Notes: a model not told the origin generated them from the letters alone. A DNA stretch of 64,000 nucleotides from Riemerella anatipestifer (GCF_009670965.2 NZ_CP073239.1:1426001-1490000); one strand, 5' to 3'; counted from the first letter of the stretch, positions 8,472 through 18,482 are shown. Translations and numbers: made by a program.

Positions 8472-10088
8472 ATGAAGTTAAACAAAAATACTTTCAAAAT
8501 GAATCGAAATAGTTTTATCTCAGAGTTAAACAAAGTTTCTCAGTGGGACTTTATTGTGATTGGTGGAGGAGCAAGTGGTCTAGGAGCAGCACTTGATGCC
8601 ACTAGTAGAGGGTATAAAACGCTATTGCTAGAATCTCATGATTTTTCTAAGGGGACTTCTAGTAGGAGTACAAAGCTAGTGCATGGCGGTGTTAGATATT
8701 TAGCACAGGGAGATGTAGGTCTAGTAAAGGAGGCTCTTAGAGAAAGAGGGCTTTTAGCGAAAAATGCGGCTCATTTGTTTAAAAATCAGTCTTTTGTTAT
8801 TCCTAATTATACTTGGTGGGGAGGACCTTACTACAAGATAGGACTTTCTATCTATGATTTTCTAGCAGGAAGTTTAAGTTTAGGTAAAACAAAGTATATC
8901 AATAAAAACGAAACTATTAAAAAACTGCCAACGGTAGAGCCTAAAAGTTTGTCTAGTGGGGTAGTTTATCAAGATGGACAGTTTGATGATGCAAGGTTAG
9001 CCCTTAATATAGCACAGACAATTGTTGAAAAAGGAGGAACTGTGTTAAACTATGCTAGAGTGATAGGCTTGCTTAAAGATGAGAAAGGTAAAATCTCTGG
9101 TGTAAAAATGCGAGATGAACTCTCAGGAGAAGAGTATGAACTTTCGGCTAAAGTTGTAGTAAACGCAACGGGAGTATTTACCAATGATATTCTTAATATG
9201 AATAACCCTAAACACAAAAAATTTGTGGTGCCTAGTCAGGGGATTCATTTGGTTTTGGATAAATCTTTCTTACCATCAAATGATGCGTTAATGATACCTA
9301 AAACTTCAGATGGTAGAGTGTTATTTGCCGTGCCTTGGCATGATAAGGTAGTGGTAGGTACTACAGATACACTTATAGAAGAACCTAGTTTTGAACCAAA
9401 GGCTTTGGAGAAAGAAATAGAATTTGTGCTAGAAACAGCTAGAAGATTCTTAGTGAAAAAACCTGCTCGTGAAGATGTGAAATCTGTATTTGCAGGACTT
9501 CGTCCTCTTGCTGCTCCAGACAAAGAAGGTGGAAGTACAAAAGAAGTCTCTAGAAGCCATAAAGTAATAGTATCAGAAACAGGACTAGTCACTATTACAG
9601 GAGGTAAATGGACTACTTATAGAAAAATGGCAGAAGATACCATAGACGAAGCTCTTAAGGTACATAGTAGTATAGAAAAGAAACCTTGTAATACAGAACA
9701 TCTTTCTATACATGGTAACATTCCTGCAGAAAAGGTGGATATGTCTAATCACCTTTATGTTTATGGTTCGGATATTCCTCATATTCAAAAGCTAATGAAT
9801 GAAGATGGAAGACTTTCTGAAAAATTACACAAAGACTACCCTTATACTTTAGCTGAGGTCTATTGGGCTGTGCACCAAGAAATGGCACAAACGGTAGAAG
9901 ATGTACTTGCAAGAAGAGTAAGATTACTATTTTTAGACGCTCGTGCAGCGATAGATGTAGCTGAGAAAGTAGCACAGTTTATAGCACAAGAGTTAGGAAA
10001 AAATCAACAATGGATAGATGACCAAGTGAAAAATTTTGTAACTTTAGCGGAGGGATATCTATTAGTTCCGTATACGGCTCAAAAATAA
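8472..10088 (+). CDS. glpD: Aerobic glycerol-3-phosphate dehydrogenase
   Basis: An FAD-dependent enzyme that oxidises glycerol 3-phosphate to dihydroxyacetone phosphate at the inner membrane and passes electrons to quinone. The dinucleotide motif IVIGGGASGLGAAL is near the N-terminus, followed by GTSSRSTKLVHGGVRYL, which is typical of GlpD. The C-terminal cap domain extends to about residue 520. Two ATGs compete: 8472 (MKLNKNTF, 538 aa) and 8499 (MNRNSFISEL, 529 aa). The second fits both the family N-terminus and the leader length from the promoter at 8452. This is the first gene of a glpD-glpK-glpF cluster (56-nt gap to glpK), so glycerol entering by GlpF is phosphorylated by GlpK and oxidised here. 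Confidence 0.93.
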   Translation: MKLNKNTFKMNRNSFISELNKVSQWDFIVIGGGASGLGAALDATSRGYKTLLLESHDFSKGTSSRSTKLVHGGVRYLAQGDVGLVKEALRERGLLAKNAAHLFKNQSFVIPNYTWWGGPYYKIGLSIYDFLAGSLSLGKTKYINKNETIKKLPTVEPKSLSSGVVYQDGQFDDARLALNIAQTIVEKGGTVLNYARVIGLLKDEKGKISGVKMRDELSGEEYELSAKVVVNATGVFTNDILNMNNPKHKKFVVPSQGIHLVLDKSFLPSNDALMIPKTSDGRVLFAVPWHDKVVVGTTDTLIEEPSFEPKALEKEIEFVLETARRFLVKKPAREDVKSVFAGLRPLAAPDKEGGSTKEVSRSHKVIVSETGLVTITGGKWTTYRKMAEDTIDEALKVHSSIEKKPCNTEHLSIHGNIPAEKVDMSNHLYVYGSDIPHIQKLMNEDGRLSEKLHKDYPYTLAEVYWAVHQEMAQTVEDVLARRVRLLFLDARAAIDVAEKVAQFIAQELGKNQQWIDDQVKNFVTLAEGYLLVPYTAQK

Positions 10089-10144
10089 AATATCTTCTTG
10101 ATAAAGAATTTAATAAAAAGTTTAATCCAAATATTAAGTGAATT

Positions 10145-11641
10145 ATGAAAGACAAGTTAATTTTAGCTCTTGACCAAGGGACAACCTCTTCGAGAGCGAT
10201 TTTATTCAATCACAATGGAGAAATTGTAAAGATTTCTCAGAAACCATTTGAACAGATTTTCCCAAAACCAGGTTGGGTGGAGCACAATGCTAACGAGATA
10301 TGGTCTTCACAGATTTCTGTGGCGGCGGAAGTTATTGCTCAAGCAGGTATTACTGGGCGAGAAGTAGCAGCTATAGGAATTACAAACCAAAGAGAAACTA
10401 CCATCGTTTGGGATAGAGAAACAGGAGAACCTATCTACAATGCTATTGTTTGGCAAGATAGAAGAACTTCTAAATACTGCGACCAACTTAAAGAGCAAGG
10501 TCATGCAGAAATGATAAAAGAAAAAACAGGGTTGGTGCTAGATGCTTATTTCTCTGGAACGAAGCTAAAATGGATATTAGATAATGTAGAAGGTGCAAGA
10601 GAAAAAGCGAAGCAAGGTAAACTTTGTTTTGGTACAGTAGACACTTGGTTGGTGTTTAAGCTGACTAGAGGTAAAATGTTCATTACCGATGTATCTAATG
10701 CGAGTAGAACGCTTCTGTTCAATATCCGAGATATGAAATGGGATGATGAATTATTGGCATTATTTGATATTCCGAAAGAAATCCTTCCAGAAGTAAAACA
10801 AAGTAGTGAGGTATATGGTGAAACATCTACTACACTATTCTCCACTAAAATACCTATCGCAGGTATTGCAGGAGACCAACAAGCGGCTCTATTTGGGCAG
10901 ATGTGTACAGAACCTGGTATGGTAAAAAATACTTATGGTACAGGGTGTTTCTTGTTAATGAATACAGGAGATAAAGCCGTAATGTCTAAAAATAATCTAC
11001 TTACTACGGTTGCTTGGAAGATTAACGGTCAAACAACTTATGCCTTAGAGGGTAGTGTGTTTGTAGGTGGTGCTGCAATACAGTGGATTCGTGATGGATT
11101 GATGCTGGTGCGTACAGCTCCTGCTATCAATAGTTTAGCGGAAACAGTGGAGGATAATGGTGGTGTTTATTTCGTTCCAGCACTTACAGGTTTAGGTGCA
11201 CCGTACTGGGATCAGTATGCTAGAGGAGGTATCTTAGGAATTACTAGAGGTACTACCGATGGGCATATTGCAAGAGCTACACTTGAAGGTATTGCTTACC
11301 AAGTATATGATATTGTGAAAGCAATGGAAGCAGATGCAGGAGAAAAATCAAAAGAATTAAGAGTAGATGGTGGTGCTACAGCGAGTAATTTGTTGATGCA
11401 AATACAAGCTGACTTATTTGGATTTAAAATCATTCGTCCTAAAACTTTAGAAACTACAGCTTTGGGAGCAGCATATTTGGCAGGATTAGCGGTAGGCTAT
11501 TGGGATAGTATAGAGGATATTAAATCTCAGTGGATTGTAGATAGAGAATTTGAACCAAAAATGGAAAGAGAAAAAGCTGACAAAATGCTTCACTATTGGC
11601 ATAAGGCAGTAAAAAGAGTTCAGAATTGGGAAGAAGATTAA
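10145..11641 (+). CDS. glpK: Glycerol kinase
   Basis: A 498-residue FGGY-family kinase that phosphorylates glycerol to glycerol 3-phosphate using ATP. It has the N-terminal phosphate-binding motif [13 protein letters not shown] (D10), the conserved [11 protein letters not shown] and [12 protein letters not shown] in the middle, and [15 protein letters not shown] near the C-terminus. Its length matches E. coli GlpK (about 500). It sits between glpD (56 nt) and glpF (19 nt) on the same strand, so it traps glycerol that enters through the facilitator and feeds GlpD. Confidence 0.96.
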   Translation: MKDKLILALDQGTTSSRAILFNHNGEIVKISQKPFEQIFPKPGWVEHNANEIWSSQISVAAEVIAQAGITGREVAAIGITNQRETTIVWDRETGEPIYNAIVWQDRRTSKYCDQLKEQGHAEMIKEKTGLVLDAYFSGTKLKWILDNVEGAREKAKQGKLCFGTVDTWLVFKLTRGKMFITDVSNASRTLLFNIRDMKWDDELLALFDIPKEILPEVKQSSEVYGETSTTLFSTKIPIAGIAGDQQAALFGQMCTEPGMVKNTYGTGCFLLMNTGDKAVMSKNNLLTTVAWKINGQTTYALEGSVFVGGAAIQWIRDGLMLVRTAPAINSLAETVEDNGGVYFVPALTGLGAPYWDQYARGGILGITRGTTDGHIARATLEGIAYQVYDIVKAMEADAGEKSKELRVDGGATASNLLMQIQADLFGFKIIRPKTLETTALGAAYLAGLAVGYWDSIEDIKSQWIVDREFEPKMEREKADKMLHYWHKAVKRVQNWEED

Positions 11642-11660
11642 TCTTTAAAACATTAAAGTT

Positions 11661-12392
11661 ATGACACCATTTATAGCTGAAATTATAGGAACAGCCGTTC
11701 TAATTTTATTAGGAAATGGCGTAGTGGCAAATGTAGTTCTTAACGGAACTAAAGGTAATAGCTCAGGTTGGATGGTTATTACCACAGCGTGGGCATTTGC
11801 TGTATTTGCAGGGGTAACTATTGCGGGTCCCATAAGTGGAGCTCACCTTAATCCTGCAGTAACATTAGGGCTGGCTATTGCGGGTAAATTCGATTGGCAA
11901 GAGGTGCCTATTTATATAGCTGGCGAAATGTTAGGAGCTATGTTGGGAGCATTTTTGGTTTGGGTCTTCTACAAAGACCATTTTGATATTACAGAAGATG
12001 AGGGTGGTAAGTTGGCTTGTTTTAGTACAGGACCAGCGATTAGAAAGCCTTTAAGTAATTTATTATCTGAGATTATAGGAACTTTCTTATTGATATTTTT
12101 AATATTTTACTTAGCAAACCCTACTTTTAATTCTGATACTATGGGAAGTGCTACTATTGGTTTAGGCTCAATAGGTGCATTGCCAGTTTCTATTATTGTT
12201 TGGGTGATAGGTCTTTCTTTAGGAGGAACTACAGGATATGCAATAAATCCAGCTCGTGATTTAGGACCTCGTATCATGCACGCAATATTACCTATTAAGG
12301 GAAGTAGTGATTGGGGCTATGCGTGGATACCAGTGTTAGGACCTATTATTGGTTGTGCATTGGCAGCATTGTGTTATACAGCATTATCGTAA
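11661..12392 (+). CDS. glpF: Glycerol facilitator (aquaglyceroporin)
   Basis: A 243-residue MIP-family channel with six membrane segments. Both pore half-helix motifs are present: SGAHLNPAVTLG (NPA at 64-66) and TGYAINPARDLGPR (NPA at 196-198). The aspartate after the second NPAR is characteristic of glycerol-conducting rather than water-only channels. It is 19 nt after glpK and 23 nt before a beta-barrel gene on the same strand, which fits a glycerol uptake operon. Confidence 0.94.
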   Translation: MTPFIAEIIGTAVLILLGNGVVANVVLNGTKGNSSGWMVITTAWAFAVFAGVTIAGPISGAHLNPAVTLGLAIAGKFDWQEVPIYIAGEMLGAMLGAFLVWVFYKDHFDITEDEGGKLACFSTGPAIRKPLSNLLSEIIGTFLLIFLIFYLANPTFNSDTMGSATIGLGSIGALPVSIIVWVIGLSLGGTTGYAINPARDLGPRIMHAILPIKGSSDWGYAWIPVLGPIIGCALAALCYTALS

Positions 12393-12415
12393 AAATACTT
12401 AAATTTTAAATTAAG

Positions 12416-13168
12416 ATGAAAAAGATAGTATTAATACTTATATCTTTTCTTTCTTTAGGTATGTCAGCACAAGAGAAAGAAAAGCCAAGAGTTGATTTTA
12501 CAGCTAATCTTCAAACTAACCATTTGTGGAGAGGATTAGTGATTTCTGATAAGCCAATTACTGCAGTTTATACAGCAATTAATTTAGATAAAGAAGGTGT
12601 GTTTAAAGTAGGTACTTGGGGCGGAATGGCGATGGCGAATAGAGAAGGCGAGCAAACGCAGTATAAGGAGATAGATTATTTTGTGCAATACTCCAAGAAT
12701 GGGCTAACCGTTGCTCTATGGGATTTATTTAATGATGTTAATGACCGTTATGGCAAAGGAATTTGGAACTATAATGCAAGGCAGTCTGGGCATATATTAG
12801 ATTTGAGAACTTCTTACTATTTAGGTAAAGAATTACCTCTAACTTTGGAAGCAGATGTTTTCTTGTTTGGTATGGTAGATAGAGAAAATGATAATACCAA
12901 ACAGCGTTACTCAACTTATGTGCAAGCGGCTTACGATATAGATGCAGGTAGAGAGGTTACGGTGTCTCCATTTGTAGGGGTAGGATTCTCTCTTAATGGG
13001 GAAACTCATATTTATGGGAAAAATAAGTTTGATTTAGTAAATGTAGGTTTCACTACTAAAAAGACTTTCAAACTGTCAGAAAGCTACAGTATCCCAGTAT
13101 CTGTAACTAGTATGTGGAATCCTTCATTAAAGCATGCTAGGGTACAGTTAGCAGCTACTATATTCTAA
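12416..13168 (+). CDS. Outer-membrane beta-barrel-like protein of the glp cluster
   Basis: A 250-residue protein of unknown function with a signal peptide (MKKIVLILISFLSLGMSAQ, cleavage about residue 19). The mature part alternates hydrophobic and polar residues (for example VDFTANLQTNHLWRG) and ends in an aromatic residue, AATIF, as outer-membrane barrels do. It is the last gene of the glp cluster, 23 nt after glpF and before a strong terminator. Co-transcription suggests it may let glycerol or glycerophospho-compounds cross the outer membrane; this is inference from position only. Confidence 0.75.
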   Translation: MKKIVLILISFLSLGMSAQEKEKPRVDFTANLQTNHLWRGLVISDKPITAVYTAINLDKEGVFKVGTWGGMAMANREGEQTQYKEIDYFVQYSKNGLTVALWDLFNDVNDRYGKGIWNYNARQSGHILDLRTSYYLGKELPLTLEADVFLFGMVDRENDNTKQRYSTYVQAAYDIDAGREVTVSPFVGVGFSLNGETHIYGKNKFDLVNVGFTTKKTFKLSESYSIPVSVTSMWNPSLKHARVQLAATIF

Positions 13169-13226
13169 AATTAGTCAATCCTTACCTTTTCTCTATGGAA
13201 AAACGGCAAGGATTTTACTAAAACAA

Positions 13227-13261
13227 AAAAACTCATCTTATGTTTAGTAAGATGAGTTTTT
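13227..13261. terminator. Bidirectional terminator between the glp cluster and rlpA
   Basis: A perfect 14-bp stem (13227-13240 with 13248-13261), core ACTCATCTTA/TAAGATGAGT, with a 7-nt loop. It lies between convergent genes. A second, imperfect hairpin (AATCCTTACC/GGCAAGGATT) lies at about 13178-13215. Confidence 0.85.
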
Positions 13262-13280
13262 TCTTTTCTTTTAAGTTTAA

Positions 13281-13661
13281 TTAAATTTCGTCTTCACTTA
13301 GGACTTTATAAGTAATAGGCATTGTACCTCTTCTGTGGTCTCCTATAGCATTATAAGCAGCCTTGCTGAGGTCAAAAGAGCGTCCTTTAACATAAGGTCC
13401 TCTATCATTTACCCTAACTACTACACTTTTCCCCGTTCTAAGGTTAGTTATTTCTACCAATGTTCCGAATGGTAATCTCTTATGAGCGGCAGTAAGTTCG
13501 TTATTGTTGAAAATTTCGCCACTTGCTGTTTTTCTTCCATTAAATTTATCGTGGTAATAAGAAGCGTAGCTACTGCCTGTTTCATCATTATTACTTTTAA
13601 ACGAATAAACTCCTACAAAAGAAATAATCATTATGATTACGAGAATTGTTCTTTTCATCAT
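13281..13661 (-). CDS. rlpA: RlpA-like double-psi beta-barrel protein
   Basis: A 126-residue exported protein with an N-terminal hydrophobic signal (residues about 4-20) and one RlpA-like domain: ASYYHDKFNGRKTASGE, then LPFGTLVEITN and VRVNDRGPY, which carry the conserved H/D positions. RlpA proteins act on peptidoglycan, in some species as lytic transglycosylases of denuded glycan. The SPOR domain found at the end of enterobacterial RlpA is missing, so this is a minimal version, common in Bacteroidota. Whether it is catalytic is not shown. Two adjacent ATGs (13661 and 13658) compete. Confidence 0.85.
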   Translation of the reverse strand: MMKRTILVIIMIISFVGVYSFKSNNDETGSSYASYYHDKFNGRKTASGEIFNNNELTAAHKRLPFGTLVEITNLRTGKSVVVRVNDRGPYVKGRSFDLSKAAYNAIGDHRRGTMPITYKVLSEDEI

Positions 13662-13688
13662 TTTGAATTTTTATTTGTTTTACGGGGG

Positions 13689-13696
13689 CAAATTTA
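13689..13696 (-). promoter_or_regulatory. -7 element (TAAATTTG) of rlpA
   Basis: An exact TAnnTTTG match on the minus strand, 27 nt upstream of the rlpA start. Confidence 0.55.
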
Positions 13697-13908
13697 TACT
13701 TAGTCTCTCTACTCACCATATTTATATGTTAATAATAGTTAACTATATGTTAATAAAATGTTAAATTATTTCTGAAAACCTTTATTTAAAGCAATTTTGA
13801 AAGATTGTTAAAAAATGTTAAAAAAGAGTATTCAATGTTAATTATTTTAATAATGCATCGAATAGAATTTATATTGTATTTATTTAAGTATTTGATTATA
13901 AGATACAA

Positions 13909-13938
13909 AAAACCTCGCTTCAATAAAAGCGAGGTTTT
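13909..13938 (-). terminator. Terminator of tig
   Basis: A perfect 12-bp stem, AAAACCTCGCTT (13909-13920) with AAGCGAGGTTTT (13927-13938), and a 6-nt loop. It is symmetrical enough to work in both directions. Confidence 0.8.
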
Positions 13939-13966
13939 GAAAATTATATCAAATTCAAGGGTAGTA

Positions 13967-15301
13967 TTAACCTTGGATTTCTTTTAAGAAATCATCATGA
14001 GAGATTTTACTTTCCTTTTTAGAAGCTTTCTCTAAGATAACATCTTTTAGTTTAGCCATAGCTACTTCTGAAGATATTTGTCTTACTTGCTCTTGGTTTT
14101 TAAGCATTTCTACAGCGTACTTTTGGATTTCCTCATCAGAAAGATGGTGGATACCGTAAATAGCTAACTGATTTCTTACTAATTGTTCAGCTTGAGCTAA
14201 AACATCAGCATAATCTATCTTAACATCATTGTCAGACATTAATTTGCCTTCTATAACTTGATATTTAATTTGGTTCTTTTCCGCTTCAAATATTTCTTTA
14301 GCTTGTTCCTCTGTTGCAATATTTGGATTAGAGAACATTAACCACTTAATTAAGAATGCCTCTGGAAGTTTTACTTCTTCTTTCTCGGTGATTTGCTCCA
14401 ATACCTTATTTACAAAATGTACATCTGCATTCTGTTGGAAATATTCGTCTAATTCAGATTTTACTTTAGCTTTAAGCTCTTCTTCAGACTTCACAGTATC
14501 TTTACCGTAAACAGAGTCAAATAACTCTTGGTTTAGTTCAGCTAAGTTAAGTTTGTAAATATCTTTTACAGTTACTTCAACCTCATTGTGATGTAGATGT
14601 TCTGCTTCTTCTTTAGCAAATCCTAAAAACTTAGCTAAATCTTCGTCTTTTGTAAGTTCTTCTTTAGAAACTTTTACAGACTCATCTTTTTTAAGTTTTT
14701 TAACTAATTCAAAAGCTGCTTTGTTCTCTGCGTTGATGACAACATGTTTAGGAGCGTGGTTGTGTTCACCTTCTGCATCTTCTTCCACTACTTGAGAAAC
14801 CTCTAGAGAGATGTAAGAATCTTTAGTTATTTTTTCTTGAGCTTCTCTTTCTGCAAATCTCTTTTGCATATTCTCTATGCTTTGCCCTACTTCTTTATCA
14901 GAAGCCTCTATCTTGTAGTGAGGAGCTTCGTATTTTGCTAAATCAATGTTGAAACTTGGTTCAAAACCTACTTCAAAAGAAAGTTCTAACTGCTCTTGAT
15001 TAGTGTCTAGCTCCTCTACAGGAACTGGTACAGGCTGTCCTAATAGTCTTAGTTTATTTTCGTTGATATAGTTATTAAGACCTTCTGAAACTTGCTTGTT
15101 GATTTCCTCGTAAGTTAATCCAGCTTCGTACTGTCTTTTAATCATTCCTAGTGGAGCTTTACCTTTTCTAAAACCAGGAATAGTAGCGTTTTTAGCGTAG
15201 TTAATTAACTGTTTTTCAACTTTGTCTTTGTAATCTTTTTTATCCAAAGTTACTGTAAGCAAAGCGCTTACTTCATCGTGATTTTTACTCGTAACCTTCA
15301 T
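13967..15301 (-). CDS. tig: Trigger factor
   Basis: A 444-residue ribosome-bound chaperone. The N-terminal ribosome-docking loop is present as PGFRKGKAPLGMIKRQY (about residues 41-57). A central FKBP-like region with a histidine-rich insert (EDAEGEHNHAPKH) and a long helical C-terminal chaperone domain follow. The length is standard. It is transcribed alone from a TATTTTTG promoter at 15323-15330 and ends at a hairpin. The usual clpP partner is not adjacent; clpX is about 24 kb away. Confidence 0.93.
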   Translation of the reverse strand: MKVTSKNHDEVSALLTVTLDKKDYKDKVEKQLINYAKNATIPGFRKGKAPLGMIKRQYEAGLTYEEINKQVSEGLNNYINENKLRLLGQPVPVPVEELDTNQEQLELSFEVGFEPSFNIDLAKYEAPHYKIEASDKEVGQSIENMQKRFAEREAQEKITKDSYISLEVSQVVEEDAEGEHNHAPKHVVINAENKAAFELVKKLKKDESVKVSKEELTKDEDLAKFLGFAKEEAEHLHHNEVEVTVKDIYKLNLAELNQELFDSVYGKDTVKSEEELKAKVKSELDEYFQQNADVHFVNKVLEQITEKEEVKLPEAFLIKWLMFSNPNIATEEQAKEIFEAEKNQIKYQVIEGKLMSDNDVKIDYADVLAQAEQLVRNQLAIYGIHHLSDEEIQKYAVEMLKNQEQVRQISSEVAMAKLKDVILEKASKKESKISHDDFLKEIQG

Positions 15302-15322
15302 TAATTGAAATTTTTATGATGG

Positions 15323-15330
15323 CAAAAATA
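15323..15330 (-). promoter_or_regulatory. -7 element (TATTTTTG) of tig
   Basis: An exact TAnnTTTG match, 21 nt upstream of the tig ATG. A TTG lies about 22 nt further upstream. Confidence 0.55.
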
Positions 15331-15505
15331 ATAAAAATAACTGGCTTTTGGGCAATATTGGTATGAAAAAATCAGCCCTAAATTTTTAGAGCTGATTTCA
15401 TTCTTTGTGTTTGATGATGAATAACGACCTTCTATGATATTGTAAAGTGCAATTTTGATAAACGAAAGTCGAAAAACATCAATAATCACTTACGATTATG
15501 TGGTT

Positions 15506-16072
15506 TTATTTAACATTAAAAGTAGCATCAATGTCCTCTTCACCACCTGTTACAGTTCCTGCTTCATCTCCGTTAGCACCGCTCATTTTTACAGAAGTAG
15601 GGAGGTGATAAAGTCTAATATTGGCTTTAGCTCCTGTTTTTGGAGCAGATGTTACTTGCCATTGTGTTTTTAGACCTATTTTAGAACCATCTTTTCTAGT
15701 GCTTTCAGCTTCATCTTTTCTCGTAACTTTAACATCTACATTAGAGAAATTATAAGTGAAAAAATGCTCCTCTTTTAGTTTGATGATCTCATCAGTTACA
15801 TCGTGGGTATGGTCGTCATGAGGTGCTACTAATGATAACTGAACATCATAAGTATTGTTTTCTTTTAAAATTAACTCTTTATCAGCTCCTTCTGCATTAA
15901 ATGTAGCGGTTTGGGTGCTGTTGTCAGCAGTATTGGTAAGTGTAACGGTAAGGTATTGTACTTCGTCGTGGTTGTGCACATCAGCAGGTGCTTCATCATT
16001 GTCTCTACAAGAGTTGAGTGCTAAAATACTTACTGCGGATAATACTACGGTTTTTAAAAATGAATGTTTCAT
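15506..16072 (-). CDS. Histidine-rich lipoprotein downstream of a TonB receptor
   Basis: A 188-residue putative lipoprotein: the signal SAVSILALNSC gives lipidation at C22, followed by an acidic linker RDNDEAPADVHNHDE. Further His/Asp clusters occur (APHDDHTHD) and could bind metal. The C-terminal half looks like a small beta-sandwich and ends EDIDATFNVK. I do not recognise a named family. Similar lipoproteins sit next to TonB receptors in other flavobacteria, from memory. Here it starts 37 nt after the TonB receptor stop, so it is probably in the same operon and could hand substrate to the receptor at the cell surface. Confidence 0.72.
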   Translation of the reverse strand: MKHSFLKTVVLSAVSILALNSCRDNDEAPADVHNHDEVQYLTVTLTNTADNSTQTATFNAEGADKELILKENNTYDVQLSLVAPHDDHTHDVTDEIIKLKEEHFFTYNFSNVDVKVTRKDEAESTRKDGSKIGLKTQWQVTSAPKTGAKANIRLYHLPTSVKMSGANGDEAGTVTGGEEDIDATFNVK

Positions 16073-16109
16073 AATGTTTTAAAATTGTTTTAATTAAAAA
16101 TGTTAATAG

Positions 16110-18482
16110 TTAAAAATTAAATTGACAAGTGAAAATAATATTTCGTCCTAAAGCATCAGAGAAAAATCTTAAACGATTAAGATATTCTCTATAAGTTGTG
16201 TTGAATATATTATTAACACTTAAATTAAGCTGAATGTTTCTAGTGAGCTTTGCTCCAGCATTGAGATTCCAAATTTGATAACCTGCGGGTGGTGTACTAA
16301 TGTCTAGCCACTCTTTGGTTATTGTATTGTTCTCATATACATCGTAGGATAAAAGCCTCATAGGAAATCTTTTCTGCTTAAATACCACTAGGTTTTCTAT
16401 TTGTATATGCCACGGTTTTTTACCTTTACTATCATATCTTAGGGCGTTTTTAATCTGCATTGGTGGCATAAGTATCAGAGGTTCTTTATGGGTTAAATCT
16501 TGTCCGTACACATAGCTCATTGCTCCATTCCATTGTAATTTTGGAGTGATATTAAGTTCTGAATCTATGTCTATCCCATACATTTTTGCTTTAATCTGTT
16601 GATATTGCCATACAGGAAAATTCCCACGAATGGTACTTTCCACTCCGTTAGGTGTTTGGTTAATAAAACTATCGGAAGTGAAATAATACGGATTAAGATT
16701 AAGTTTAAAACCATTAAGAACGGAGGCTTTTATACCAATGCTTAGGTGGGCTTGGTAAGTTTCCTCGTTTTTGATAATCATATCTCCCTTTTCAATGATG
16801 GCAGCAGCGTGGTGTAGCCCATCAGCAAATAATTCTGCAACATTAGGACTTCGGCTATTTCTTATCAAATTAAATTTGGTAGTAAGAAAGCGAGTGGGCT
16901 GATATTCCATACCTAGCGATGCTGATATATTATGATAATAAAGTTTTGGACGTACCAATGTTTTCACGCCTTTGCTTTCAATTACAAACTGCTGAAACGC
17001 TTGGTTATAAGCTGCCCAATCTTTATTAAGGTAATATTTATAAACATCGTAGAAATTCATATCGTACCGCAAAGCTGCTTCCCATTTCCAAAGATTTTTT
17101 TGATACTTGAAAATAGAAAAAGCACCAGTATCATACCTGTGGTAATCTGGTATTAAACGAGAACGCTCCGTTTTTGGGTCGGGAAAATTAACTTGATAAT
17201 TTCCTGATAAGCCTGTTTCCCACTGCCAGTTGGGTCTTTCTAATAGATGATAAAGAGCCAAACTTTGGGTGGTTAGTAGTAGGTCGGTAGCAGGTTTATC
17301 ATTGTATGCTCCTCTGCGAATATCATATTCAAATCTATGATTTTGCTGAAAGGCATACTCTAAAGTAAATTTCCCTAACTTTCCTAATCTTTTGTAAGCC
17401 TCCAATTTAGCAATATGATGACTAACTTCTTGTTTAGGGTTCTCTATTTTATAACCAAAATTACCTGTAAAGTAGGATTGTCCGTTATTGATGGCATCGG
17501 CAAAGTTTCTTGCATTACTGATATGAGCCCCTTTATAAATTCCAAAATTTTGGTTGATGAAAGAATATTTAGCCGTGATTCCGTATTCGTATTCCCTTTT
17601 TTGTAGGGAAAAGTGGAAGGCGTTTTCATCTGCACCTGTATTTTGTAAACTATAATTGGGTGTTTCCAAATCTCCTAGCTTTTTGGCAGAACCTTGCGTA
17701 CGCAAAGCCCAACCGTTTTGCCAAGTCTTTGTAATATCCGTATTCAGAGCTAAGCCTTTACCGTTGCTGATGCCTGATAAAGCTACTTTACCCATAAGGG
17801 TGTCTTTCTTAGGGTGTTTAGGGCTTTCTAGTAGTATAACGCCACCTATGGCATCTCCACCATACTTTAGTGCAGATGCTCCCTTTACAACATCTATATG
17901 GTCAAAAGCGTTGGGGTCCACGCTAGGAGCGTGTTCTATGCCCCATTCTTGTTCTGCCATTTTGATGCCGTTGTTCATCACTAATACTCTACTACCGTAA
18001 AGCCCTTGTATAACAGGTTTAGAAATGTTATTCCCTGTTTTAATACTATTTACTCCAGAAATTTCAGACAATATATTGCCTAAATTTTCGGTAGTTTTTT
18101 GCTCTAAAAAAGACTGTTCTAATGTTTTGATAACCGCTGTCCCTGACTTTTTATGAATGCCATGTACTACTACGGTTTCTATTTCATTAGTATGATGTTC
18201 AAGGAAAATATTGATTTTAATATTTCTATCAAGTATTATCTTTTTAGTGAAAGGTTCACAATCTAAGTGAGTTGCCAAAAGATGATGAGTGCCTTTTTTG
18301 TAAGAAAAACTAAAATTTCCTTGAGTATCAGAAGTGATAATGAGTTTTCCGTTAATACTTATTTTGGCATTAGCCAAAGGTGTATTGTCGTGCAAATCTC
18401 TTACCTGTCCTTCTATGAAGTAAAGCTGTGCATTTAGAACGGTGCTGAAAAACAGCATCATTCCAATCCAAATTGATTTCAT
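16110..18482 (-). CDS. TonB-dependent outer-membrane receptor with carboxypeptidase-regulatory-like N-domain
   Basis: A 790-residue receptor. In order: signal peptide (1-18), a carboxypeptidase-regulatory-like domain (about 22-105, from IEGQVRDLHDNTPLANAKI), a plug domain (about 115-225, with VIQGLYGSRVLVMNNGIK and VVKGASALKYGGDAIGGV), then a 22-strand-type barrel ending in the aromatic ITFTCQFNF-like tail. The plug carries EQEWGIEHAPSVD, with acidic and His residues. It is flanked by the small His/Cys protein upstream and the His-rich lipoprotein downstream, which points to a metal ion or metal complex as substrate; that is inference. It needs TonB-ExbBD, not present here. Confidence 0.88.
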   Translation of the reverse strand: MKSIWIGMMLFFSTVLNAQLYFIEGQVRDLHDNTPLANAKISINGKLIITSDTQGNFSFSYKKGTHHLLATHLDCEPFTKKIILDRNIKINIFLEHHTNEIETVVVHGIHKKSGTAVIKTLEQSFLEQKTTENLGNILSEISGVNSIKTGNNISKPVIQGLYGSRVLVMNNGIKMAEQEWGIEHAPSVDPNAFDHIDVVKGASALKYGGDAIGGVILLESPKHPKKDTLMGKVALSGISNGKGLALNTDITKTWQNGWALRTQGSAKKLGDLETPNYSLQNTGADENAFHFSLQKREYEYGITAKYSFINQNFGIYKGAHISNARNFADAINNGQSYFTGNFGYKIENPKQEVSHHIAKLEAYKRLGKLGKFTLEYAFQQNHRFEYDIRRGAYNDKPATDLLLTTQSLALYHLLERPNWQWETGLSGNYQVNFPDPKTERSRLIPDYHRYDTGAFSIFKYQKNLWKWEAALRYDMNFYDVYKYYLNKDWAAYNQAFQQFVIESKGVKTLVRPKLYYHNISASLGMEYQPTRFLTTKFNLIRNSRSPNVAELFADGLHHAAAIIEKGDMIIKNEETYQAHLSIGIKASVLNGFKLNLNPYYFTSDSFINQTPNGVESTIRGNFPVWQYQQIKAKMYGIDIDSELNITPKLQWNGAMSYVYGQDLTHKEPLILMPPMQIKNALRYDSKGKKPWHIQIENLVVFKQKRFPMRLLSYDVYENNTITKEWLDISTPPAGYQIWNLNAGAKLTRNIQLNLSVNNIFNTTYREYLNRLRFFSDALGRNIIFTCQFNF

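Larger units (their letters stand above)
13662..13966. other. 305-nt intergenic stretch between rlpA and tig
   Basis: A very AT-rich spacer between the start of rlpA and the end of tig. It holds the rlpA promoter (13689-13696) and the tig terminator (13909-13938). A 60-codon open frame on the plus strand (13805-13987) runs through the terminator and into the 3' end of tig and is not convincing as a gene. Confidence 0.6.

Noticed and set aside
13805..13987. 60-codon plus-strand open frame between rlpA and tig
   Set aside because: It contains the tig terminator and overlaps the tig 3' end, in AT-rich sequence that opens frames by chance.
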